Source: Bacteroidia bacterium
Lineage (GTDB): Bacteria; Bacteroidota; Bacteroidia; Bacteroidales; Prolixibacteraceae
Assembly: GCA_025358025.1 (NCBI GenBank)
Contig: JANYKW010000022.1
Coordinates: forward strand, 1-64,000
Reading direction: 5' to 3'
DNA length: 64,000 bases
Under the pieces are notes generated by a model. The model did not search any database, had not been told where the DNA came from, and saw only the letters and a list, made by a program, of their open reading frames with translations. Made by a program: the position numbers and the translations under genes. Below, one piece after another: positions 27,111-35,452 of the stretch. Position 1 is the stretch's first letter; every line of letters starts with the position of its first letter.

Positions 27111-28205
27111 ATGCTCCTTCAGGATATTGTAAGGCATTTAGAAACCATCGCACCACTTCCCTTTCAGGAATCTTATGACAATGCTGGATTAATTACAGGA
27201 GAAAGAACCGCTGAGATTTCATCTGCACTGATCACCCTTGATGTCACAGAAGAGGTTCTGGATGAAGCGATAATGGGAAAATACGGATTGATAATTAGTC
27301 ATCATCCCCTTATCTTCAAAGGTATCAAGCGCATTACCGGTAGCAATGAAGTTGAAAGATGTCTGATAAAGGCTATCAAACATGATATTGCCATTTATGC
27401 ATCGCACACCAATCTGGATAGTATTACTGGGGGAGTCAATTCCAAAATCTGTGAAAAAATCGGACTGGAAAATTGCAGAATTCTCTCGCCTGCAAGCAAT
27501 CAGCTTCTCAAGCTAGTTACTTACGTTCCTGAAGGTCACCTGGAAAAAGTAAGAGAAGCACTCTATACTGCCGGTGCCGGGGTGATTGGAAATTACGACC
27601 AATGCAGCTTTAGCAGCAAAGGAACAGGGACATTCAGGGCCAATGAAGGGAGTAATCCTTTTGTCGGGACAAAAGGCAAGCTGCATACAGAACCGGAGTT
27701 CCGCCTGGAAACCATTGTTCCCAGACACCTGTCGGCAAAAGTTGTATCTGCTCTTGCCAATTCTCATCCATACGAGGAGGTTGCCTACGATCTGGTATCC
27801 CTGGAAAATGATTTTTCATCAGTTGGAACCGGCATGGTTGGGGAGTTGCATACTCCAGCTGAGGTGACCACCTTTCTAAATCTGGTTAAAACGCTTTTTG
27901 GCTGTCAGATGATCAAACATACTGCCTTGCCAGGAAGAAAATTCAAAAAAATTGCTGTATGCGGTGGCTCAGGTAGTTTTCTGATTTCCAAGGCAATCTC
28001 TGAAGGTGCCGACCTCTTTATCTCTGCTGATTTTAAGTACCACGACTATTTTGAGGCGGATAAAAGGATTGTTCTTGCTGATATTGGCCACTATGAAAGC
28101 GAACAATTTACGAAAGAGGTTTTAAAAGAGATAGTTTTAAAAAAATTCCCTACATTTGCACTCCATTTATCGGATGTAAAAACCAACCCGGTTTATTATC
28201 TTTAG
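27111..28205 (+). CDS. NIF3-like dinuclear metal-binding protein
   Basis: About 364 residues of the NIF3/GTP cyclohydrolase I type 2-like family. The metal-binding histidines are in LIISHHPLIFKGIKRI and IYASHTNLD. The C-terminal half repeats the site at DIGHYESEQFTKE, and a PII/CutA-like insert lies between. Function is not settled across the family. I chose ATG 27111 because LLQDIVRHLETIAPLPFQESYDNAGL then starts as in relatives; TTG 27096 is possible. It is followed by the zinc-ribbon gene after 30 nt, a pairing common in Bacteroidota. Confidence 0.9.
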   Translation: MLLQDIVRHLETIAPLPFQESYDNAGLITGERTAEISSALITLDVTEEVLDEAIMGKYGLIISHHPLIFKGIKRITGSNEVERCLIKAIKHDIAIYASHTNLDSITGGVNSKICEKIGLENCRILSPASNQLLKLVTYVPEGHLEKVREALYTAGAGVIGNYDQCSFSSKGTGTFRANEGSNPFVGTKGKLHTEPEFRLETIVPRHLSAKVVSALANSHPYEEVAYDLVSLENDFSSVGTGMVGELHTPAEVTTFLNLVKTLFGCQMIKHTALPGRKFKKIAVCGGSGSFLISKAISEGADLFISADFKYHDYFEADKRIVLADIGHYESEQFTKEVLKEIVLKKFPTFALHLSDVKTNPVYYL

Positions 28206-28235
28206 AAGCTTAAGTATAATAAAAATATTCTGGAT

Positions 28236-29015
28236 ATGTCGTTAGAAATTAACAAAACAACCGAAGGCAAAGAGGTTTCAGTTCAGGAAAAATTGAAAAT
28301 GCTCTATGAACTACAAACTGTTGTTTCAGAAATCGATAAAATCAACACGCTGCGCGGTGAATTACCTTTGGAGGTTCAGGACCTGGAAGATGAAATTGTC
28401 GGTTTAAAGACCAGACTTTCCAATCTTCAGGATGAGATTAAAAATCTCAACACGGCTGTTGCGAATAAAAAACTGGAAATCAAGGATTCCAAGAACAAGA
28501 TCGACCGCTACAAAGAGCAGCAGGAGAATGTTCGCAACAACCGCGAATTTGATTCTATTTCAAAAGAGATGGAATTCCAGACCCTTGAAATTGAATTGGC
28601 TGAAAAAAGAATTAAAGAATTTTCCGTCGATGTAAAAAGCAAGAGTGAGTTACTGGATGCCTCAGATTTGTTGTTGAAAGAGCGCGAAGAGGATCTTATT
28701 CGCAAGAAAAAGGAGCTGGAGGAGATAACGGCAGAAACAGCCATGGAGGAAGATCTGCTGAAAGCTAAAACGGCCAAAATCGCAACGCTGATCGAAGAGC
28801 GATTGCTGACTGCTTTCAACAAGATCCGGAAAAATGCACGCAACGGATTGTCTGTTGTAACTGTTCAACGTGACGCTTGCGGTGGTTGTTTCAACAAGAT
28901 TCCGCCACAACGCCAGCTGGATATTGCCTCACGCAAGAAGATCATCGTTTGTGAATATTGTGGGAGAATTCTTGTCGACAAAGATATTGCTACTCCCCAG
29001 GAAGAAGAAAACTAA
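28236..29015 (+). CDS. Coiled-coil protein with C4 zinc ribbon
   Basis: A 259-residue protein. Residues ~15-200 form a long charged coiled coil (KTRLSNLQDEIKNLNTAV..., RKKKELEEITAETAMEEDLL). The C-terminus has a C4-type zinc ribbon, CGGCFNKIPP...VCEYCGR (CxxC-x~22-CxxC; Pfam zf-RING_7/C4-type). The family often sits beside NIF3 and is thought to bind nucleic acid or act as a chaperone-like factor; direct evidence is thin. Last gene of the operon; its stop codon touches a 65-nt palindrome. Confidence 0.88.
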   Translation: MSLEINKTTEGKEVSVQEKLKMLYELQTVVSEIDKINTLRGELPLEVQDLEDEIVGLKTRLSNLQDEIKNLNTAVANKKLEIKDSKNKIDRYKEQQENVRNNREFDSISKEMEFQTLEIELAEKRIKEFSVDVKSKSELLDASDLLLKEREEDLIRKKKELEEITAETAMEEDLLKAKTAKIATLIEERLLTAFNKIRKNARNGLSVVTVQRDACGGCFNKIPPQRQLDIASRKKIIVCEYCGRILVDKDIATPQEEEN

Positions 29016-29080
29016 ATGGTAAATAATGGACATAAATAAAGCCGCAATTTGCGGCTTTATTTATGTCCATTATTTACCAT
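29016..29080. terminator. 65-nt near-perfect palindrome, bidirectional terminator
   Basis: The arms 29016-29047 and 29049-29080 are perfect 32-nt reverse complements around one central base; the core is AAAGCCGCAATTTGCGGCTTT. The left end abuts the stop of the zinc-ribbon gene. The right end contains the last codon and the stop of the convergent TPM gene. The inner GC core plus AT-rich sides fits a terminator working in both directions, but the length is far beyond what termination needs. Confidence 0.88.
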
Positions 29081-29904
29081 TCGCCTCCGGCGCCGCCACC
29101 TCCGAAGCTGCCGCCGCCAAAACCGCCAAAGCCTCCGGAAGAGCCTCCTCCGCCTCCGGAAAAATCATTCCAGGAGCCTCCGCCACCTCTGCCACCTAGC
29201 ATCGTGAGTAACCAGATAGAGCCTAGCAGACTTCCGCCACCGCCATCAGCACCAACTGTACGAGACCGGTTTCTGTTAAAAAGCATGAAAACAGCAAAGA
29301 CCAGTAACAAAAGTGCAAAACCTGGAAAAACAGAAGGTTTGGCTGCCTTCTTATCATACTGATCAGCTGTAAACTCACCTGTCGTAAGCGACATCAGAAC
29401 CGATGTTGCCCGATCAAGTCCGGTATAATAGTCATTTACCTTAAAACTCGGCATCATTTCTGCAGAAATAATGGTCTGCTGTGCGGTAATATCAGGGACT
29501 ACTCCTTCCAGTCCATATCCGACTGCAATAAATACTTGCCCTTTCTCACCATTGCCTGATTTTGGTTTAACCATAATCAGAATCCCGTTATTTTTACCTT
29601 TTTGCCCGATGCCCCACTTCTCAGCCAGTTGAAAAGTATAGTCCCCTTTTTCGTATCCGAAAATATCTTTCACGATCACAATGGAAATCTGTGTTGAGGT
29701 GCGCTGGTTGAAAGCATCCAGTTTGTTTTCCAACGCAGCAACCTGAGAAGATGAAAGAATACCGGTAAAATCATTGACTAAACGGGGTGGCTCCGGACGA
29801 GCAGGAAACACATCCGCTGCATTCGCTCCGGCAAAAACCAGGAAAAGCGCAAAAAACAGAAAGTACCTTAGACGGTTAAACTTATATAGAATATTTCTCA
29901 TCAT
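29074..29904 (-). CDS. TPM-domain protein with signal peptide and Gly-rich tail
   Basis: A 276-residue envelope protein. After a signal peptide (about 1-30) comes a TPM domain (FPARPEPPRLVNDFTGILSSSQVAALENKL... to ~175). A transmembrane helix (about 192-210) follows, then a glycine-rich C-terminus of repeated G-G-G/S-F-G-G units ending GGEW. This is the YgcG-like layout. The family is linked to envelope stress and photosystem II repair elsewhere; the activity is uncertain. The last Trp codon and stop are inside the 65-nt palindrome. It starts with a 1-nt overlap (TAATG) with the preceding TPM gene. Confidence 0.9.
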   Translation of the reverse strand: MMRNILYKFNRLRYFLFFALFLVFAGANAADVFPARPEPPRLVNDFTGILSSSQVAALENKLDAFNQRTSTQISIVIVKDIFGYEKGDYTFQLAEKWGIGQKGKNNGILIMVKPKSGNGEKGQVFIAVGYGLEGVVPDITAQQTIISAEMMPSFKVNDYYTGLDRATSVLMSLTTGEFTADQYDKKAAKPSVFPGFALLLLVFAVFMLFNRNRSRTVGADGGGGSLLGSIWLLTMLGGRGGGGSWNDFSGGGGGSSGGFGGFGGGSFGGGGAGGEW

Positions 29905-30341
29905 TATTTTCCGTATGATATTTCGTCGGAAAGTTCATTTACATCATCCTTTTCGTAAGGAAAGAACTCTTTTAGCTTCTCGCCTACTTTCCCAATTCCC
30001 AAAACAAATCCCCCGACAAGGTCTCCCTTTGAAAAATGACTTATCATCAATTCCTTGGCATCATTCCAAAAACCAACCGGAACGACGGCATTTATTCCGG
30101 CATCACCGATAATCGCGAATTTTCTGTCATCCGTCGAGAGATAAATCAGCACCCCGTTTCGCAAGGCTGTTTTATGCATCTTAAGGGATTTAAATAGCCA
30201 GGCTGTCCTGTCTAACACATTACCCTTGCAGCTAGTTTCAATATGGATCCTAATCTCACCTCCAGTCTGATACTCAGCTGCCTGAATAGCCTGAACCACC
30301 AGAAGTTCCTCCTCTTTGGAGAGAAATATATTTTTACTCAT
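29904..30341 (-). CDS. TPM-domain protein, soluble
   Basis: A 145-residue protein with the second half of the TPM pattern: LSKEEELLVVQAIQAAEYQTGGEIRIHIETSC and NGVLIYLSTDDRKFAIIGDAGINAVVP. No signal peptide or TM segment is visible, so it is likely cytoplasmic or associated with its partners. It sits between LemA and the membrane-bound TPM protein, a conserved three-gene unit in Bacteroidota. The genes are joined by a 24-nt gap and a 1-nt overlap. Confidence 0.88.
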   Translation of the reverse strand: MSKNIFLSKEEELLVVQAIQAAEYQTGGEIRIHIETSCKGNVLDRTAWLFKSLKMHKTALRNGVLIYLSTDDRKFAIIGDAGINAVVPVGFWNDAKELMISHFSKGDLVGGFVLGIGKVGEKLKEFFPYEKDDVNELSDEISYGK

Positions 30342-30365
30342 CCGGCATCAGGGAATTTAAGAGAA

Positions 30366-30959
30366 TTAAAATTCAACTTTCGGAGCTTTTTCAGACCCTT
30401 TTTCAGCCTCAAAATATGGCTTTTTCTCAAAATTTCGCATGGATGCAATCATACTCTGCGGAAACAAGCGGATATATGTATTAAAAGTCCGTGCAGTTTC
30501 ATTGAATTTCTGACGTTCAACAGTAATTCTGTTTTCGGTGCCTTCGAGTTGTGTCTGAAGCGCGAGAAAATTCTCATTAGCTTTTAAATCAGGATATTTT
30601 TCGACAACAACCATCAACTTCGAGAGCGCAGAGGATAATCCACCCTGGGCTTGCTGAAATTGCTGGATTGATTCTGCATTTAATTTTGTCGGATCAACTG
30701 TTACGGAGGTGGCCTTGGCCCTGGCCTCAACCACTGCGATTAAAGTTTCACTTTCGTGTGCTGCATAACCTTTTACGGTGTTAACCAGATTTGGGATCAA
30801 ATCGGCACGTCGCTGGTATACATTTTCTACCTGAGACCACGCTGAAGAGACTCCCTCTTCCATCGCAACCATATTATTTCCAGTTTTAATACCCCAATTA
30901 ATTCCGAGAAAAAGAGCCAATAAAATGACTCCAATAACTATCCATGCTGTTTTGCTCAT
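30366..30959 (-). CDS. lemA: LemA family protein
   Basis: A 197-residue protein with an N-terminal membrane anchor (about 4-24) followed by the LemA helical domain: GVSSAWSQVENVYQRRADLIPNLVNTVKGYAAHESETL, then ARAKATSVTVDPTKLNAESIQQFQQAQGGLSSALSKLMVVVEKYPDLKANENFL. Function is unknown across the family, though it is almost always linked with TPM or YgcG-type genes, as here. It is the first gene of the unit. Confidence 0.94.
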   Translation of the reverse strand: MSKTAWIVIGVILLALFLGINWGIKTGNNMVAMEEGVSSAWSQVENVYQRRADLIPNLVNTVKGYAAHESETLIAVVEARAKATSVTVDPTKLNAESIQQFQQAQGGLSSALSKLMVVVEKYPDLKANENFLALQTQLEGTENRITVERQKFNETARTFNTYIRLFPQSMIASMRNFEKKPYFEAEKGSEKAPKVEF

Positions 30960-31072
30960 AACTACAATATTTTTAAAGAATTAGTCTAACAAACTGAGGT
31001 GAAATTACACAAGATATTCTGCATTCTTATAATATTTAGGATTTTTTGAGCTGTTTAACCTATTGTTAACAA

Positions 31073-31555
31073 TTATTCTACCTTTTGGATAAGAACAATT
31101 GCCTGAACGGATATTCCCTCCTCCCTGCCTTCAAATCCCAGTTTTTCGGTAGTTGTGGCCTTAATATTGATGAACTTTTCACTGCTGTCCAGGATATCGG
31201 CAATCACATTTTCCATCGCCGGAATCCAGTCCTTCAGTTTTGGCCGTTGTGCTGAAATCGTTGCATCCAGATTGACAAGTATGAAACCTTTTTCACGTAT
31301 CTTCTTATAAACGGAGGCGAGTATTTTCTTACTGTCCATATTTTTGAATGCCATCTCCGTATCCGGGAAATGGTACCCGATGTCCCTTAATCCTGCAGCG
31401 CCCAGCAAGGCGTCGCAAACAGCGTGAAGCAATACATCCCCGTCTGAATGCGCTATTGTACCCTTTTCGTGGGGAATAAGAATTCCTCCGAGCCAAAGCT
31501 CTTCTCCTTCAGCAAGTTGATGAACATCGTAGCCCAGACCTATTCGCAGGTTCAT
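31073..31555 (-). CDS. ispF: 2-C-methyl-D-erythritol 2,4-cyclodiphosphate synthase
   Basis: A 160-residue MEP-pathway enzyme that cyclises CDP-ME 2-phosphate to MEcPP for isoprenoid synthesis. The metal ligands are in GLGYDVHQL (DxH) and the later His in AHSDGDVLLHAVCDALLGA. The FPDTEMAFKNMDSKKIL and NIKATTTEKLGFEGREEGI segments are characteristic. Full length. It follows porU on the same strand, with an inverted repeat pair filling the 155-nt gap. Confidence 0.97.
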   Translation of the reverse strand: MNLRIGLGYDVHQLAEGEELWLGGILIPHEKGTIAHSDGDVLLHAVCDALLGAAGLRDIGYHFPDTEMAFKNMDSKKILASVYKKIREKGFILVNLDATISAQRPKLKDWIPAMENVIADILDSSEKFINIKATTTEKLGFEGREEGISVQAIVLIQKVE

Positions 31556-31571
31556 TTCTTTAAATTTTAAG

Positions 31572-31719
31572 AGTGACTAAAGTGAACTAAAGTGACTAAA
31601 GTTAGAAAAAACAATATTCGGGATCCAATAATTTTCCATTAAGATTCAATCATCAATGAGTAAATGCAAAATAAATGCACCTAAGTTACAAGTACTTTAG
31701 TTCACTTTAGTCACTTTTT
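31572..31719. repeat. Inverted word repeat pair, AGTGAACTAAAGTGACT family
   Basis: The left arm 31572-31602 reads AGTGACTAAAGTGAACTAAA and repeats. The right arm 31691-31719 is its reverse complement (TTTAGTTCACTTTAGTCACT). About 88 nt lie between. The left arm is 16 nt upstream of the ispF start and the right arm contains the porU stop codon, so the pair spans the whole intergenic gap. Confidence 0.8.
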
Positions 31720-34700
31720 CAGGATCATTCTACCTGAATAAAAAGTCCGGGTCCCATCATGGTCTGTTAGCGTAATCCGGTAAAGGTACACGCCATATGC
31801 AGGGACAGGATTCGATTGGGAAGGATCCCAGTACAAATCATTTATTTCGTAGCCCTGTGAAGGCAGATTTTCCTGTTTTTTGCATACTATCTTGCCTGTC
31901 AGATCCATGACTTCAAGATTCACTCCAAACATTTCATCGTAACGGTTTTGGGTAATAACAAACCTTGTTTGTCCGGAAAAAGGATTTGGGAAATTGTACG
32001 CTTGATGAATCTTCAAATCGTTGGTCACTTCAAAACGAACCGACAGGGATGAAGAGTTGTTGGCAGCGTCCCAAACTTTGAATGTCAGCGTGTGTACACC
32101 GGTCGCTAATGATGAAAGAGGATAAAATATGGCTCCTGATTTCCAGCCGGCAGCATCAGATTTGTAAAAATTATTGAGGATCACCTGCTGAGATTCTTCC
32201 CCATCCAGCACCAAGGTGATGTTATGTCCGATCCCGTAATCAGAAGTACTGATTCCGCTCACATCACTCAGGAAGACCATCAGCAAAGGATTCGGGGATA
32301 CGCGGTCGCCCTCCCTGAAGGATTCGTTTTCTAGAAAAAGGCGTATTTCCGGTCCTTTATTGTCTGTTAAAAGTTGGGTTTCCGTGCCGTTAAAATGAAC
32401 ATTTGCAAATGATCCGTTCCCATCAGTGGTCGAATTACTGAAATAGTATCGAATCAATCCTGCTTCTTTGTTGAAGCTAACATCCTTAGGGACGACAAAT
32501 GAATAGCTAAACGAACCGTTCCTGACGGGCACGTTTCCATTGAAAAGAACATTTTCCTGCACCTTATAGGCAAAAGGAGGTAATCCTCCGTTCCCCAGTG
32601 TCTTCCTGCCCGCAGGCTGATCATAAACCAGTGCTGAGAGAAGGCCATTGAAAGGCTCCATCTTGTTCCCCTTTTTATCCTGAATCTCCCCTGAAACGGT
32701 TACCTGACTGAATGGAGAAAGAACCCCGCTAAATTGCTCCAAAGACTGATGATTGATTTCCAGGGTCCTGCAATTGAATTCAGGATAATTAAGACGCAAA
32801 GCCGGATCACCCAACAGACAAAATTTGGAAGTATTGATGCTCATTCCATTTTCTGTTTTCACGATCCGGATCAAATCACCAAGCCGAAGTGGTGCTCCCT
32901 GGTCATCTTTGTCAAAAACATGATTGATGAAACTTTTGTTGATTTCGAAATTTGATGCAGAATATACAAGACGTGTCGCAGACAACAAGGCGATGGCTCC
33001 CCCTGCCGGGTGAAAATAGAGACGTTCACCTGCCGATCGCTTAACCGTCATATCCCAGCGACTGAATTCGCAGGTAGCTGTTACAAAGAGTGGTAGCCGA
33101 TCCTTGTTGGTCAGGGCATCTATGTCTTTTAAGGTCAAAACCCTTTCGTGTGCCAATCCATCTTCACTGGCATGACCGATATAATTGACAATCAGATCAC
33201 CCCCCTGAACAGAACGTCGTATTGCCTCATTAACCAATGGATAACGTTCCTCCGGAGTCAATACCTGCGGATAGGCATCGAAATAGATCTTTGGAGTTGA
33301 ATATTCAGGATTTCTTTGGTTCAATATGGATGCAAGTCTTTCTGAATCATATACATGAATATTGTTATCTTCATCATCGCCAATGAAGGCAATGTTGTTA
33401 CGCCAGTCTCCCAATGATTGAGCATCATGGTAATGGATTATTTTATCTACGGCAATCGTTGCTTCTGCAATGCTAGCAGCCGGAATCCGTCCGATACCGA
33501 GATCAACCAGACCGGCCTGGTCTCCCTCTCCGGGATCCAACAGCCCAAAAAAATCATCTGTTACGAATGAACCTACCGCACTGAGTGAATTATCCGATTG
33601 ATAGGTTGGAATCCAGTTGGGATTATTTTCACCAGGATCATGAACCGGGTCGCAGGTTCCTTTCCCAAAAAGAAGCAGATATTTCAGAACTGATTGCCCG
33701 GACCCACCTTTTTTCTCATAGAGGTAGCATATATAATTCCGGAGCGACTGGATATCAGGATACCCCCCTGATAATTCGTTGAAAATTTCTTCGACCGATA
33801 CGACAGCAACACTCATTTCATCAGCTATCCTGTGATTTTGAGCCAACCTTTCTGCCTGGTCCAAAAATGCTGCAGGGGCTATGATGAGAAATTTCGGCAC
33901 ATCCACCTGCATGATATCAGCATTTTTTACCTCCTCAATCCGGGTCAGTCCGGGATATTGATTTTGAGGATCAAAAAGCAAAAAGCTCCTCAGGCTGTCA
34001 CTCCTGATGCCGAAAGTCAGCAGCCCGTTAATGACCTTATATTCGGTTTGAACGGGTAAAAGCGGATTGGTTACCTCCCACAATTGCAAACCAGGAGTCC
34101 CTCCAACCACCTGATATTCTATTATCTTTCCACTTTTAACACTTTTGCTGTCACTGATGAACAATGGGGTTCCTCTATATTGCAGCTTCCTTCGCAATTG
34201 AACTGTGACAAAATCAAGCCAACACTGATCTGAAGTTTTTCCGTTGTATTTGAGTGATAGGGTGATTGTTGATCCTGATGAGATACGGGATGCTTGCAGG
34301 GAGCCGGATGAAGCAAAATCAGTTACGCTATTAGTCTGGACAGGATCAAATTTAACTATTCCGATCTCACTCCCACCGGCAACTATTTCCAACCCTGTAG
34401 AAGCTGAACTTCGACCCGCTGCATACACTCTGGTAATCACAGGTTCCATTTCCAGACGATCCTGAAATTGGAAATTCCTGTTCAGCACATTTCCTCCCGT
34501 CATCATGGCAGTGAACCATCTGTTACCGGATTCCAGCAAATTGATATTTTCCTCTTCCCATACCGCAAAATCATCGGTTTCGGAAATTTTTGACGAAGGG
34601 GTTTCTGTTGGCTGTCCGGCAACGGGGAAAAGCAGATCCGTTCCGGCATCTTCTGTTAGTAAAACCCAGGATTTGCCCCTCGCAGACTGATTCAGGAAAT

Positions 34701-35088
34701 GATGATATTCGCCTGAAACAGGGTCATATTTCCAGCTAACGGGACCCTGAACAAAGAAAAGCAGTGATTCATTCCCTCCTGCATCTTTGAATTTCATTGC
34801 CGGAAGTTGAATGGGGCAATTGTCTGAAGAGTTAGCATGTAAACGTGACATGACTTCGTTTCTGCTTCCATAAATTTTTACCTTCTCAGGATGCAAAAAA
34901 CCAATACTTTTTAACCACGAAAAATGCATTTTATGGATACCTGTGGCAGAAGTTTCAATTTTAACCCATCTTCCATTGGCTAAAAGTGAATTCTTATTGG
35001 CCTGCTGCGTCCTTCCTGCAGCTGCCATCAGCAATGTAAGAAACAGAATTAATATCTTTTTATGGAGCTGAATGAACAATTTTGCCAT
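31711..35088 (-). CDS. porU: Type IX secretion sortase PorU (C25 peptidase)
   Basis: A 1125-residue protein that removes the C-terminal sorting domain of T9SS cargo at the cell surface. It has a signal peptide (about 1-29), a gingipain-type C25 catalytic domain in the middle with His about 639 (NYIGHASEDG) and Cys about 673 (TATCEFSRWD), Ig-like beta domains, and a C-terminal domain with NFPNPFSGQTRFVI and GVYLYRITL. Overall order and length match PorU. It is divergent from gldJ, another T9SS-linked gene, as in other Bacteroidota. The last Lys codon and the stop are inside a repeat arm. The PKD protein at 6358 is a probable substrate. Confidence 0.93.
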   Translation of the reverse strand: MAKLFIQLHKKILILFLTLLMAAAGRTQQANKNSLLANGRWVKIETSATGIHKMHFSWLKSIGFLHPEKVKIYGSRNEVMSRLHANSSDNCPIQLPAMKFKDAGGNESLLFFVQGPVSWKYDPVSGEYHHFLNQSARGKSWVLLTEDAGTDLLFPVAGQPTETPSSKISETDDFAVWEEENINLLESGNRWFTAMMTGGNVLNRNFQFQDRLEMEPVITRVYAAGRSSASTGLEIVAGGSEIGIVKFDPVQTNSVTDFASSGSLQASRISSGSTITLSLKYNGKTSDQCWLDFVTVQLRRKLQYRGTPLFISDSKSVKSGKIIEYQVVGGTPGLQLWEVTNPLLPVQTEYKVINGLLTFGIRSDSLRSFLLFDPQNQYPGLTRIEEVKNADIMQVDVPKFLIIAPAAFLDQAERLAQNHRIADEMSVAVVSVEEIFNELSGGYPDIQSLRNYICYLYEKKGGSGQSVLKYLLLFGKGTCDPVHDPGENNPNWIPTYQSDNSLSAVGSFVTDDFFGLLDPGEGDQAGLVDLGIGRIPAASIAEATIAVDKIIHYHDAQSLGDWRNNIAFIGDDEDNNIHVYDSERLASILNQRNPEYSTPKIYFDAYPQVLTPEERYPLVNEAIRRSVQGGDLIVNYIGHASEDGLAHERVLTLKDIDALTNKDRLPLFVTATCEFSRWDMTVKRSAGERLYFHPAGGAIALLSATRLVYSASNFEINKSFINHVFDKDDQGAPLRLGDLIRIVKTENGMSINTSKFCLLGDPALRLNYPEFNCRTLEINHQSLEQFSGVLSPFSQVTVSGEIQDKKGNKMEPFNGLLSALVYDQPAGRKTLGNGGLPPFAYKVQENVLFNGNVPVRNGSFSYSFVVPKDVSFNKEAGLIRYYFSNSTTDGNGSFANVHFNGTETQLLTDNKGPEIRLFLENESFREGDRVSPNPLLMVFLSDVSGISTSDYGIGHNITLVLDGEESQQVILNNFYKSDAAGWKSGAIFYPLSSLATGVHTLTFKVWDAANNSSSLSVRFEVTNDLKIHQAYNFPNPFSGQTRFVITQNRYDEMFGVNLEVMDLTGKIVCKKQENLPSQGYEINDLYWDPSQSNPVPAYGVYLYRITLTDHDGTRTFYSGRMILKK

Positions 35089-35452
35089 TGAATTTTATAC
35101 TGATGATCAAATTCTGTTTGATGGATCCGGAAATTTTACAAAAGAAAAAAAGAGACACAATTTCACTGCTACAGTAAAATCATTAGAAATCAATAGATTA
35201 ATAAATTTAAATTCGAATAAGTCACTGAAATAATCCAAAAAATGACTTTCTCAACCATGAAGGGTGAACAAATTTAAAAAAATCAGTGTTTATAGTGAAG
35301 ATCCTTGATGAAAAATGAGTATAATTTTCATTATTTTGCAATATATTTGTAGCAAACGCTATTTATTTGTCAACGTTTTTAAAGTTTCTGAAAACTTGAA
35401 CCTATTAGATATCTGAATTAGATTTTTTTAAGAATTTAACTTTTAAAAAAAT
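35089..35452. other. Divergent porU-gldJ promoter region
   Basis: 364 nt of AT-rich sequence with no credible coding frame. It must carry promoters for both genes. On the plus side a perfect TAnnTTTG box lies at 35342; the porU promoter was not identified. Confidence 0.5.
35342..35349 (+). promoter_or_regulatory. -7 element, probable gldJ promoter
   Basis: TATATTTG matches TAnnTTTG exactly, about 104 nt upstream of the gldJ ATG. No TTG stands at the ideal upstream distance, so this is a moderate call. Confidence 0.4.
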
